In this document: piece by piece, positions 1-7,331 of the stretch
Numbering within the stretch: the stretch's first letter is position 1
Layout: each line of letters starts with the position of its first letter
Assembly (NCBI GenBank): GCA_947627275.1
Contig: CANQVK010000020.1
Coordinates: 1 to 47,715, forward strand
DNA: 47,715 nt
Reading direction: 5' to 3'
DNA from: an uncultured Ruminococcus sp.
Lineage (GTDB): Bacteria; Bacillota; Clostridia; Oscillospirales; Ruminococcaceae
Program-made: the position numbers and the translations under genes
The notes under the pieces: generated by a model
The model's database searches: none
What the model was told of the DNA's origin: nothing
What the model saw: only the letters and a program-made list of their open reading frames with translations

Positions 1-2
1 AA

Positions 3-79
3 GGGCCATTAGCTCAGTTGGTTAGAGCATCCGGCTCATAACCGGACGGTCCGGGGTTCGAGTCCCTGATGGCCCACCA
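3..79 (+). tRNA. tRNA with CAU anticodon (tRNA-Ile2 or elongator tRNA-Met)
   Basis: A full cloverleaf is visible. The seven-base acceptor arm GGGCCAT (3-9) pairs with ATGGCCC (69-75), followed by A76 as discriminator and an encoded CCA at 77-79. The anticodon loop CTCATAA has CAT at 37-39 on a TCCGG/CCGGA stem. It lacks the initiator hallmarks: the first pair is G:C, and the anticodon stem lacks three G:C pairs next to the loop. It is therefore either elongator Met or the minor Ile tRNA whose C34 is changed to lysidine by TilS. The GGGCC acceptor with A73 resembles isoleucine tRNAs, but I cannot decide between them by eye. Confidence 0.95.
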
Positions 80-85
80 ATCACA

Positions 86-126
86 AAAGGCTTAGAATCG
101 GATATTTACGGCTCTAAGTCTTTTTA
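86..126 (+). terminator. Rho-independent terminator after the tRNA
   Basis: GGCTTAGA (89-96) pairs with TCTAAGTC (113-120), with one G-T wobble, and is followed directly by a T run. It sits seven bases after the CCA end, as expected for termination of the tRNA transcript. Confidence 0.75.
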
Positions 127-137
127 TTATATATGGC

Positions 138-286
138 AGCCTCTAAAAACCTCTTATGAAAAAATCAGCTATGCACAACATTTGCTGCGTCACCCCCTCT
201 CTGAATGCGACGGCGTGCTTTCATGGGATTTCCTTGCAATTGACGCACCTATCTGATTTTTTCTTAACCAAACAGGTTTTCAGATA
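138..286. repeat. Imperfect inverted repeat, MITE-like relic
   Basis: The left arm, starting CTCTAAAAACCTC and running to AAAAATCAG (142-172), is roughly complementary to 249-284. The inner arms GAAAAAATCAG and ATCTGATTTTTTC match in 12 of 13 positions. A single similar arm, TTCTAAAAAACTC then CAAAAATCAGATAG, recurs near 45002, so this is a dispersed element and not a local hairpin. Nothing coding is seen between the tRNA terminator and the next gene. No transposase is present, so any transposition would be by helper enzymes (inference). Confidence 0.5.
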
Positions 287-330
287 TTAGCTATTGAAAC
301 AATTGAATTATAGAAAGGATGTACATCTGA

Positions 331-1287
331 ATGAAAGCGCGTTTTCACCTTCCTGATTTTGCAGGGCATTTTAAATTGAATCTTGTTTTTGTTGAATTTC
401 TTGCGCAGCGTCCCCAATATTTTCGGGAGGGTGTTGAAATTGCCTCGGTATACGGTGTTTTCCCACCGTCTTTGTGGAACGGGGGACGTACTCAGGGCGG
501 AACTTGTGATAAGAATTTCATCAGAGCCGTTATCAAGAATTTCAATGAAAGAGGTATTCCGCTTCGTTTTACGTTTACCAATCCGATGATCGAAAAGAAG
601 CATCTTAGTGATAATTTTTGCAACATGATCATGCACCTTGCCGATAACGGGTTGAATGAAGTTATCGTTCTTTCGCCCTTGCTGGAGGATTATATCAGAA
701 AAAATTACCCGAATTACAAAATAACAAGTTCAACCTGCAAGCGTATTACAGATCAGGAACAGCTTTGCATGGAGGTTGAAAAGGATTATCATATTGTTGT
801 TATCGACTATGACCTGAACCACGATTTTGATACGCTGAAAAAAATTTCCGACAAGAAAAAATGCGAGCTGCTTGTCAATGCCTGCTGTAATCCCGGATGT
901 CCAACGCGTACAGAGCATTATGAGGCGATCGGTTTGCAGCAGATAGAATATGCCAATCATGTAAGAAAATATCACGACGCACCGTTTAACGTGGAAAAAG
1001 TCAAGAGGGAGCATCCGGAAATCCTAAAATTTGATGAATGCCCATGTGCAGGAAGAAGCTTATTTGAAATTGTCAACCTGAAAAATCATATATTCCCCGA
1101 CGAGATCTGGAATACATATATTCCCATGGGATTTGAACAGTTTAAGATCGAGGGACGTACAGCAAAAACGCTTAATCTCATTGAACATTATATGTACTAT
1201 ATGATCAAGCCGGAATATAAGGATCAGGCTCGTTTTGAATTTATGAGTTGGCTGTCCGAAAACGGCGTCATCACGATTAACGAGTAA
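331..1287 (+). CDS. Peptidase U32-family-like protein with a cysteine cluster (UbiV-like)
   Basis: This 318-residue soluble protein carries the FKIEGR motif (residues 271-276) typical of the peptidase U32 family. It also has a cysteine cluster NACCNPGCPTR (C185, C186, C190) followed by C237 and C239 (DECPCAGR). In U32 relatives such as UbiU/UbiV, such cysteines hold a [4Fe-4S] cluster rather than acting in proteolysis, so an iron-sulfur protein is as likely as a peptidase. No signal peptide or membrane segment is seen. The start has AAAGGA 11 bases upstream. It stands alone between a MITE-like repeat and a strong terminator. Its substrate is unknown; the family call is moderate and the function is not established. 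Confidence 0.6.
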   Translation: MKARFHLPDFAGHFKLNLVFVEFLAQRPQYFREGVEIASVYGVFPPSLWNGGRTQGGTCDKNFIRAVIKNFNERGIPLRFTFTNPMIEKKHLSDNFCNMIMHLADNGLNEVIVLSPLLEDYIRKNYPNYKITSSTCKRITDQEQLCMEVEKDYHIVVIDYDLNHDFDTLKKISDKKKCELLVNACCNPGCPTRTEHYEAIGLQQIEYANHVRKYHDAPFNVEKVKREHPEILKFDECPCAGRSLFEIVNLKNHIFPDEIWNTYIPMGFEQFKIEGRTAKTLNLIEHYMYYMIKPEYKDQARFEFMSWLSENGVITINE

Positions 1288-1316
1288 AGGCAACCTCTAA
1301 AATTATTGTGTGCAAT

Positions 1317-1353
1317 TAAAACTCCGCAGATGTAAAAATTCTGCGGAGTTTTT
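1317..1353 (+). terminator. Strong Rho-independent terminator
   Basis: The perfect ten-base stem ACTCCGCAGA (1321-1330) / TCTGCGGAGT (1340-1349) has a nine-base loop and runs into TTTTT. A run of A on the 5' side allows some bidirectional use, also ending the minus-strand methyltransferase remnant. Confidence 0.9.
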
Positions 1354-1391
1354 AAAATAAATCAGATTAGGATTTGAGTTGGAAATTAACG

Positions 1392-1713
1392 TCATATCTT
1401 TTTTGCAACGATCTTATTCATTGCATGACGATGTTTTATCCTATTCTCATGCTCATCGCTGAACTTTTTGCTTTCAAACATTTTTATTTCCCATTCTTTA
1501 TAGTAATCCTTTATCTCCTCGTTTTTAAACACACGCATCTACCTGAAAACCAAGAGCAGCTAAATATAGCGAATGCCGTCCGTCTCCGCAGCCAACGTCG
1601 AGAACTCTTGCGTCTTTATTCAAGAACGGCACTAAGTCCACGACCTCTTTACTCGGAGCTCCGAATGTTGACTTTTCTTTGTTTAAATATTCGTTTTCCC
1701 AAAACGGTTTCAT
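1392..1713 (-). pseudogene. SAM-dependent methyltransferase (TehB-like), internally deleted
   Basis: The minus-strand frame opens with MKPFWENEYLNKEKSTFGAP and contains the SAM-binding motif I VLDVGCGDGRHSLYLA (residues 37-52). It hits a stop just after DACV (about 1525). Downstream in another frame, 1392-1517 encodes DYYKEWEIKMFES, then EHENRIKHRHAMNKIVAKK, which is the usual C-terminus of these methyltransferases. About 90 central residues of a roughly 190-residue family are therefore missing and the frame is broken at the junction. It starts 23 bases after the stop of the metallo-hydrolase gene, suggesting a former two-gene operon. This is a decayed gene; a functional short protein is unlikely. 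Confidence 0.75.
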
Positions 1714-1736
1714 GATATTTTTTCTTTCAAAGCTCC

Positions 1737-3335
1737 TTAAATTTCCCAGTCATCGCAAAGACGGTTGATAGCTTCGGTAAGTTTACGCATGTCGGCGTTG
1801 GCTCTGCCGTTTGAAAGCTTGATAAGTCGGCTGAGGCGATCGGCGGCTGTAACAAGTTCGCTGTAGCATCCGCTGACGTTTCCGACGGCATTTTTCATTT
1901 TCGGAATAGGGATAGGTTTGGCGTCAACTGTAATTTTTCCCGATATAAGGTCAAACTCCGCACCGCTGTAAGGGGCGTATGAGTCTGCTCCGAGTTCGGT
2001 GCGCAGACGCTGAGCGAAGCTGTCCGCAGATGAAGCGTCGCCGTGAATGACAAAATATTTTTTTACGCCTGAGATCGCTTTTGCCCATTCTGTAAGACCG
2101 TTCATATCAGCATGACCGCTTATTCCCGGAAGCTGACGAATTTCCGCAAGCACGCTTATGGATTCGCCGAACAGTCTGACCTTTCTTGCGCCGTCAACAA
2201 GGCTTCTGCCGAGAGTATTTACAGCCTGATAGCCCACAAAAAGAACGGTATTTTTAGGCAGCCACAGATTATGTTTCAAATGATGCTTTATACGTCCCGC
2301 TTCGCACATTCCGCTTGCCGATATAATGACCTTTGGGCGTGAATCGGAATTAATTGCACGGGAATCATCGCTTGAAACTGTACGGATGAGTCCCTCAAAA
2401 GTAATGGGATTGACGCCTCGGCGCACGTAGCTCAGCGCCTCCTCGTCGTAGCAGCTTTCACGGTTATTTATAAAAATGTCCGTAGCTTCGTTAGCGAGAG
2501 GACTGTCCACATACACCGGGAAGTCGTCGTGACCTTTTACAAGTCCCTCGTCCTTTATCTGACGAATGAAGTAAAGCATTTCCTGAGTACGTCCGACTGC
2601 AAAGGACGGAATTATCAGGCTTCCTCCACGGTCAAAGGTTTTCTGCAATATATCGGCAAGGGCGGAGGCATAGTCTGTGGGACGGCTGTGAACTCTGTTC
2701 CCGTAAGTCGATTCCATTACCACATAGTCTGCCTTGTCGATGAACTGCGGGTCACGGATAAGCGGCTGATCGGTGTTTCCTATATCTCCCGAGAATGCAA
2801 CGGAGCGTGTTTCACCGTTTTCCGTCATTGTCACCACAATGCTTGATGAACCGAGCAGATGTCCTGCGTCACGGAAGTAAACGGAAATTCCCTCACATAT
2901 TTCCACGGGAGTGTCGTAGGGGTGCTGAACAAACAGCTTTATTGCGCCGACAGCGTCGTCCATAGTATACAGCGGCTCGTAGTCGGCTTCGCCTCGGCGT
3001 TTTGCTTTTCTGCTTCTCCATTCGGCTTCAAATTCCTGAATATGTGCAGAGTCCTGAAGCATAACGCTGCACAGGTTAGCCGTTGCTGTTGTGGAGTGTA
3101 TCTCGCCTTTGAATCCGCCTGCAAAAAGGAGCGGCAGCAGTCCCGAGTGGTCGATGTGGGCATGGGTCAGCAGAACAAAGTCAATATCTCCGGGAGCGGC
3201 AGGTATCTGCACATTCTCGAACATATCCTCGCCCTGCTGCATACCGAAATCCACAAGGAACTTCTTTCCGCAGGCTTCAATGTAGGTACAACTGCCTGTG
3301 ACCTCATGTGTCGCGCCTATAAACATTATTTTCAT
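1737..3335 (-). CDS. MBL-fold RNA-metabolising hydrolase with beta-CASP domain
   Basis: This 532-residue cytoplasmic metallo-beta-lactamase-fold protein belongs to the YSH1/CPSF73-like group (COG1236). Zinc ligands are visible in THAHIDHSG (H58, H60, D62, H63), with later conserved pieces GHLLGSS, FSGDIGN, the beta-CASP region around IPSFAVGRTQE, SASGMCEAGR, and HGD near the C-terminus. Family members act as exo- or endonucleases on RNA. The C-terminal 80 residues are an extra helical tail. The start is supported by GGGGG eight bases upstream and a 17-spaced promoter at 3501-3529. The transcript begins inside a long inverted repeat that forms much of its leader. Confidence 0.88.
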   Translation of the reverse strand: MKIMFIGATHEVTGSCTYIEACGKKFLVDFGMQQGEDMFENVQIPAAPGDIDFVLLTHAHIDHSGLLPLLFAGGFKGEIHSTTATANLCSVMLQDSAHIQEFEAEWRSRKAKRRGEADYEPLYTMDDAVGAIKLFVQHPYDTPVEICEGISVYFRDAGHLLGSSSIVVTMTENGETRSVAFSGDIGNTDQPLIRDPQFIDKADYVVMESTYGNRVHSRPTDYASALADILQKTFDRGGSLIIPSFAVGRTQEMLYFIRQIKDEGLVKGHDDFPVYVDSPLANEATDIFINNRESCYDEEALSYVRRGVNPITFEGLIRTVSSDDSRAINSDSRPKVIISASGMCEAGRIKHHLKHNLWLPKNTVLFVGYQAVNTLGRSLVDGARKVRLFGESISVLAEIRQLPGISGHADMNGLTEWAKAISGVKKYFVIHGDASSADSFAQRLRTELGADSYAPYSGAEFDLISGKITVDAKPIPIPKMKNAVGNVSGCYSELVTAADRLSRLIKLSNGRANADMRKLTEAINRLCDDWEI

Positions 3336-3355
3336 GATCGTATCCCCCTTAGATC

Positions 3356-3485
3356 AGACCTGTTCAATAAGGAATCACAAAGAAATAAGTTACACGTTTC
3401 TGCTTGTCTGGTTTGTTATATGCTGCGTTGCACAACACAAAAATTCCTGCGTCATTCAGCATTTTTCAGGTTACTGAACAGGTCT
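3356..3485. repeat. Inverted repeat in the leader of the metallo-hydrolase gene
   Basis: AGACCTGTTCA (3356-3366) and TGAACAGGTCT (3475-3485) are perfect 11-base inverted arms about 108 bases apart, and partial matching continues on both sides. The interior holds TGCTGCGTTGCACAACAC and CTGCGTCATTCAGC, words partly shared with the repeat at 138-286. It lies between the minus-strand promoter and the ribosome binding site, so it would be transcribed as a long hairpin in the 5' leader. Confidence 0.6.
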
Positions 3486-3500
3486 GTTATCTTTTGTATA

Positions 3501-3529
3501 ATTATAACACAAATCCGCCGATTTGTCTA
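3501..3529 (-). promoter_or_regulatory. Promoter for the metallo-hydrolase gene
   Basis: On the minus strand TAGACA (3529-3524) and TATAAT (3506-3501) are separated by 17 bases. It points into the beta-CASP gene, giving a leader of about 160 bases. Confidence 0.7.
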
Positions 3530-3651
3530 TAGCTTTTCGGCTATAATTTACTTTTTTGATAAATTCGTAAATTCTCAAAGTATTTTCCACTGTGGAATTT
3601 ACCTTGGAAATTCACTCTCAGTAAATATCTGCGAAATTTTTTTCAAATCCC

Positions 3652-3680
3652 TTGCAATTACTGCGGCAATGTAGTATAAT
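3652..3680 (+). promoter_or_regulatory. Promoter for the glycosyltransferase operon
   Basis: TTGCAA (3652-3657) and TATAAT (3675-3680) are 17 bases apart, 71 bases ahead of the glycosyltransferase start. The same TTGCAA-17-TATAAT arrangement precedes purD. Confidence 0.8.
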
Positions 3681-3751
3681 TAAAAGTGTATTTATAAATT
3701 TACGAACAACATAAATTTTTTCGGACAGATTCCGAGACCGGAGGTTTGATT

Positions 3752-4729
3752 ATGAGGCTTATTTCCGTGGTAGTACCATGCTATAACGAAGAAGAGGTAC
3801 TTCCTATGTTTTACGAGGAGATCGTCAAGGTTACGGACGGTATGAAAAAAGAGCATTCCGACGTTGACTTTGAATTTCTCTTTATAAATGACGGTTCAAA
3901 GGACAGAACATTGCAGATTTTCAGAGAGCTTGCCGATAAGGACAAGCGTGTGAGGTATATTTCGTTTTCCCGAAACTTTGGTAAGGAATCAGGCATGTAT
4001 GCCGGTCTGAAAAATTGCAGGGGCGATTTTGTCGTTGTAATGGACGCTGATTTACAGCATCCGCCTGCGTTTCTCCCTCAGATGTACAACTATGTCAAGG
4101 ACGGCGAGTACGACTGCGCAACAACGCGCAGAGTCAGCCGCACAGGCGAATCGAAGGTGCGTTCATGGTTTGCAAGAAAATTCTACAAGATCATGAACAA
4201 GATCTCCGATACGGAAATAGTTGACGGCGCGCAGGATTTCCGCTTCATGACAAGACAGATGGTTGACGCTATCCTCGATATGTCCGAATACAACCGTTTT
4301 TCAAAGGGCATTTTCAGTTGGGTCGGTTTTAAGGTAAAATATATGCCTTATGAAAACGTAGAACGTCCGGCAGGTACTTCCTCGTGGTCGTTCTGGGGAC
4401 TTTTCAGATACTCCCTCGAAGGCATTATGGCGTTTTCGACGTTTCCGCTGGCAATATCAATTTTCTGCGGCATACTGTGCCTTGCAGTTGCGCTTATATT
4501 CTTTATAATCGCGCTGATAGTTACAATATTCACTTATTATTCTGCGTCGCTGTTCTATATACTTTCGGCAATACTTGCCGTGGGCGGCGTACAGCTGGGC
4601 TGTATCGGCATTATGGGACAGTATATCGCCAAAACGTATCTTGAAGTCAAAAAACGCCCGATATACATCACAGGCGAAACAGATGAGGATTACCGCAGAA
4701 AAAAGGCGGCGGATAAAAGCGGCGGCTGA
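3752..4729 (+). CDS. Family 2 glycosyltransferase, GtrB/DPM1-like membrane enzyme
   Basis: This 325-residue protein has the GT2 fold: PCYNEEEVLP near residue 9, then NDGSKDRT, SFSRNFGKESG, and the metal/nucleotide-sugar motif DADLQHP (D98, D100). Two hydrophobic C-terminal segments (about 225-255 and 260-285) anchor it in the membrane, as in GtrB-type enzymes that load undecaprenyl phosphate with a sugar. The start is taken at ATG 3752 because GGAGG ends seven bases upstream; an in-frame TTG at 3746 is too close to it. It overlaps the following WG-repeat gene by one base (TGATG). The donor sugar cannot be read from the sequence. Confidence 0.92.
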   Translation: MRLISVVVPCYNEEEVLPMFYEEIVKVTDGMKKEHSDVDFEFLFINDGSKDRTLQIFRELADKDKRVRYISFSRNFGKESGMYAGLKNCRGDFVVVMDADLQHPPAFLPQMYNYVKDGEYDCATTRRVSRTGESKVRSWFARKFYKIMNKISDTEIVDGAQDFRFMTRQMVDAILDMSEYNRFSKGIFSWVGFKVKYMPYENVERPAGTSSWSFWGLFRYSLEGIMAFSTFPLAISIFCGILCLAVALIFFIIALIVTIFTYYSASLFYILSAILAVGGVQLGCIGIMGQYIAKTYLEVKKRPIYITGETDEDYRRKKAADKSGG

Positions 4730-5799
4730 TGAATAAGCGGACAAGGCTCATAGTTTCCCTGCTGTTTGCGGTGGTCATTATATTGGCTGTGGCTATTACC
4801 CGATTTTACGTCAATGTGCCGAAAAATTCCGCTGTGAACGGCGGCGAGGGCATTGAAAGGATAATTGCGTCGGACGGCTCGGGCTATACCATATTTTCGG
4901 ACAGTACGGGCAGTTGCGGCATTGCTGAAGCAGGACGTATCACGGCTGCCCCCGAGTGGGATTCTTTGAGATTTGCGGAAAACGACTTCTGTATCGCCTC
5001 GAAAAAAATCGGCGGACATGAGAAGTTCGGCTGCGTTGATTTTGAGGGAAACGTTGTCGTTCCTCTGATATACGGCAGTATCGAGAAAAGGACGGTGGGC
5101 GGCATCGAGCTTTACCGTGCCTGTTCCGACGAGGACGGGAGCTGCGTGCTGTACGACAGCGGATTTGTGCCGCTGTTCAGCGTTCCCTGGACTGTATGCA
5201 ATTTTTCGGACGGCGAACTGCTTCTTGAAAACGACGGGATAAGCTGCGTTTACACTTACGGCAACGAGGGGCTGCTGTTCAAAAGCGCCGCCGTTTCGGG
5301 GAATATGCTCAACCGTACTTATGAACTGAATATCTACAGCCGTGTGCTGCTCTCAAAGCTTACCCCTGCGATGATAGAGAAAATGGCAGGATTTACCGAG
5401 TCCTACATAGAATACGCGTTCACTGGGGACGAAACGTATATGAACGCTTACGATACGGATATTCGCCGTTTTGAAACGCTTTTTCCGTATTCGGAGGAAA
5501 TTACGGCAAGAAGGCTTTTGGGCGTTCCCGAGGTACATATTTATAATGTCGGCTCGGAGGACGGCGTTCCCCTGTATGAAGTCTCCGTTTCGGCTGATAC
5601 GGAAATTTTCCACAAAAACGAATCGGATATATCCGAAAGTATGCGCGACGTGCTTAAGGCGGCTGTGAGATTCAAGGGCAGCTCCGAATATAATCTCGAG
5701 GCTGTTTCGGGAGCATTCGAGCTTCAGTACCCTGAATATCCCAATGAGGAGCTTCCTGACGCGCCGTCAGACCAAACGGGGGACGCCGCCGCTTTCTGA
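4729..5799 (+). CDS. Membrane-anchored WG-repeat protein
   Basis: This 356-residue protein has one N-terminal hydrophobic segment (about 8-27) and no lipobox, so it is probably anchored with its body outside. The middle contains degenerate WG (KWG) repeats: CGIAEAGRITAAPEWDSL, then FGCVDFEGNVVVPLIYGSI and FVPLFSVPW. Such repeats form beta-strand units of unknown function. The last 30 residues are rich in Pro, Asp and Glu. It is translationally coupled to the glycosyltransferase, hinting at a shared cell-surface role, but the exact function is unknown. Confidence 0.75.
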   Translation: MNKRTRLIVSLLFAVVIILAVAITRFYVNVPKNSAVNGGEGIERIIASDGSGYTIFSDSTGSCGIAEAGRITAAPEWDSLRFAENDFCIASKKIGGHEKFGCVDFEGNVVVPLIYGSIEKRTVGGIELYRACSDEDGSCVLYDSGFVPLFSVPWTVCNFSDGELLLENDGISCVYTYGNEGLLFKSAAVSGNMLNRTYELNIYSRVLLSKLTPAMIEKMAGFTESYIEYAFTGDETYMNAYDTDIRRFETLFPYSEEITARRLLGVPEVHIYNVGSEDGVPLYEVSVSADTEIFHKNESDISESMRDVLKAAVRFKGSSEYNLEAVSGAFELQYPEYPNEELPDAPSDQTGDAAAF

Positions 5800-5838
5800 A
5801 ATAAAAAAGCCGTATTACGGCAGATCGGAGTATATAAT

Positions 5839-6345
5839 ATGTCAAAAAAGGTTGCAGTTATCATGGGAAGCAACAGCGATTTCCCTGTTGTTAAATCGGC
5901 TCTTTCAGAGCTGAAAAAGTACGGCGTTGAGTTTGAATGCCGTGTTATGAGCGCGCACCGCACTCCTGCGGAGGCGGCTGAATTTGCCTCAAACGCAAGA
6001 GAGAACGGCTTCGGCGTTATCGTCTGCGCTGCCGGTATGGCGGCTCACCTTGCGGGCGTTGTGGCAGGTCACACAACTCTGCCGGTCATCGGAATACCCA
6101 TGAAGTCCGCCGCATTGGAGGGCATGGACGCTCTGCTTGCTACGGTCATGATGCCGCCCGGAGTTCCTGTGGCGACGGTCGGCATAAACGGCGCAAAAAA
6201 TGCCGCTGTGCTTGCGGTTCAGATACTTGCAGTATCAGACGAAGAACTTGCTGAAAAGCTTGCCGCTGAAAAGCAGAAAATGGCTGAGGGCGTTCGTCAG
6301 AAAGACGTTGAACTTCAGAAGGAATTAAATAATGGGATTGTTTGA
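5839..6345 (+). CDS. purE: N5-carboxyaminoimidazole ribonucleotide mutase
   Basis: This 168-residue protein of usual class I PurE length converts N5-CAIR to CAIR in purine synthesis. The active-site loops are visible: MGSNSDFP near the N-terminus, SAHRTP (about 36-41), and [16 protein letters not shown] then PVIGIP. GGAG lies about ten bases upstream of the start. Its 3' end overlaps the next small gene by 14 bases. PurK, which normally supplies N5-CAIR, is not in this window. It opens the purine cluster. Confidence 0.97.
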   Translation: MSKKVAVIMGSNSDFPVVKSALSELKKYGVEFECRVMSAHRTPAEAAEFASNARENGFGVIVCAAGMAAHLAGVVAGHTTLPVIGIPMKSAALEGMDALLATVMMPPGVPVATVGINGAKNAAVLAVQILAVSDEELAEKLAAEKQKMAEGVRQKDVELQKELNNGIV

Positions 6346-6541
6346 AAAAAATGACGATAAAAAGGAAAAGAGATTTGTTGTCAAGGAAGGTCAGTTTACT
6401 CCTTATGGAGCATTAAGGGTTATTGTTGATACTGTTACAGGCGTTAATTATCTTTGGTCTCCCGAATCGGGAATTACACCTCTCCTTGACAAAAACGGCA
6501 GCGTTGTTATTGACGACATCAGCGGAATCTCAGAAAATTAA
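6332..6541 (+). CDS. Small DUF6440-like protein
   Basis: A 69-residue soluble protein with a charged N-terminus ([14 protein letters not shown]) and the segment VDTVTGVNYLWSPESGITPL, typical of the small DUF6440 family of Firmicutes. It overlaps the end of purE by 14 bases and uses AAGGA inside purE as its ribosome binding site, so the two are co-translated. The role is unknown. Confidence 0.65.
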   Translation: MGLFEKNDDKKEKRFVVKEGQFTPYGALRVIVDTVTGVNYLWSPESGITPLLDKNGSVVIDDISGISEN

Positions 6542-6551
6542 TTGCTTACCT

Positions 6552-6569
6552 GTCCGCAATGATGCGGAC
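6552..6569 (+). other. Short hairpin between the DUF6440 gene and purC
   Basis: GTCCGCA (6552-6558) pairs with TGCGGAC (6563-6569) around a four-base loop. No T run follows, so it is more likely an mRNA processing or stability element than a terminator. Confidence 0.35.
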
Positions 6570-6608
6570 TTGCATAAAATACATATATAATCTCAGGAGG
6601 AACATTAA

Positions 6609-7328
6609 ATGGAAAATGTAACAAAACTGGAGCAGCTCTATGAGGGCAAGGCTAAGAAAGTGTACGCTACAAACGATCCCGACCTCGTTATCGTTGACTA
6701 CAAAGATGACGCTACCGCTTTCAACGGCGAAAAGAAAGGCACTATCTCAGGCAAGGGCGTTATCAATAACAGAATGACAAACTATATGTTCAAGATGCTT
6801 GAAAAGGAAGGCGTTCCCACTCATCTCGTTGAGGAGATAAGCGACCGTGAGACTATCGTTAAGAAGGTTTCAATCGTTCCCCTTGAGGTCATTATAAGAA
6901 ACGTTGCCGCAGGCTCTTTCTCCAAGAGAATGGGCGTCGAGGAGGGTACTAAGCTCCTTACTCCTATCCTTGAATTCAGCTACAAGAACGACGATCTGGG
7001 CGATCCCTTTATCAACGACTACTACGCTCTTGCGCTCGGTCTTGCAACCAGAGAGGAGATCGACACTATCGCAAAATACGCTTTTAAGGTAAACGAGTTC
7101 ATGGTGAACTTCTTCAAGAAGCTCAATATAGACCTCATCGACTTCAAGATCGAGTTCGGCAAGACTTCCGACGGCACGATAATCCTTGCAGACGAGATCT
7201 CTCCCGATACCTGCCGCTTCTGGGATTCCACAACTCACGAAAAGCTTGACAAAGACCGTTTCCGCAGAGATATGGGCGGCGTTGAAGAAGCTTATCAGGA
7301 AATTATGAAAAGACTTATGGGAGAATAA
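6609..7328 (+). CDS. purC: SAICAR synthetase
   Basis: This 239-residue enzyme, normal length for bacterial PurC, joins CAIR and aspartate with ATP. Conserved parts are [10 protein letters not shown] (residues 10-19), [29 protein letters not shown], and SPDTCRFWD (substrate loop). AGGAGG lies nine bases upstream. The stop is three bases before the purF start, so purC and purF are coupled. Confidence 0.97.
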   Translation: MENVTKLEQLYEGKAKKVYATNDPDLVIVDYKDDATAFNGEKKGTISGKGVINNRMTNYMFKMLEKEGVPTHLVEEISDRETIVKKVSIVPLEVIIRNVAAGSFSKRMGVEEGTKLLTPILEFSYKNDDLGDPFINDYYALALGLATREEIDTIAKYAFKVNEFMVNFFKKLNIDLIDFKIEFGKTSDGTIILADEISPDTCRFWDSTTHEKLDKDRFRRDMGGVEEAYQEIMKRLMGE

Positions 7329-7331
7329 TTT

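Noticed and set aside
3746..3751. TTG start for the glycosyltransferase
   Set aside because: It is only one base from GGAGG; ATG 3752 has the correct seven-base spacing.
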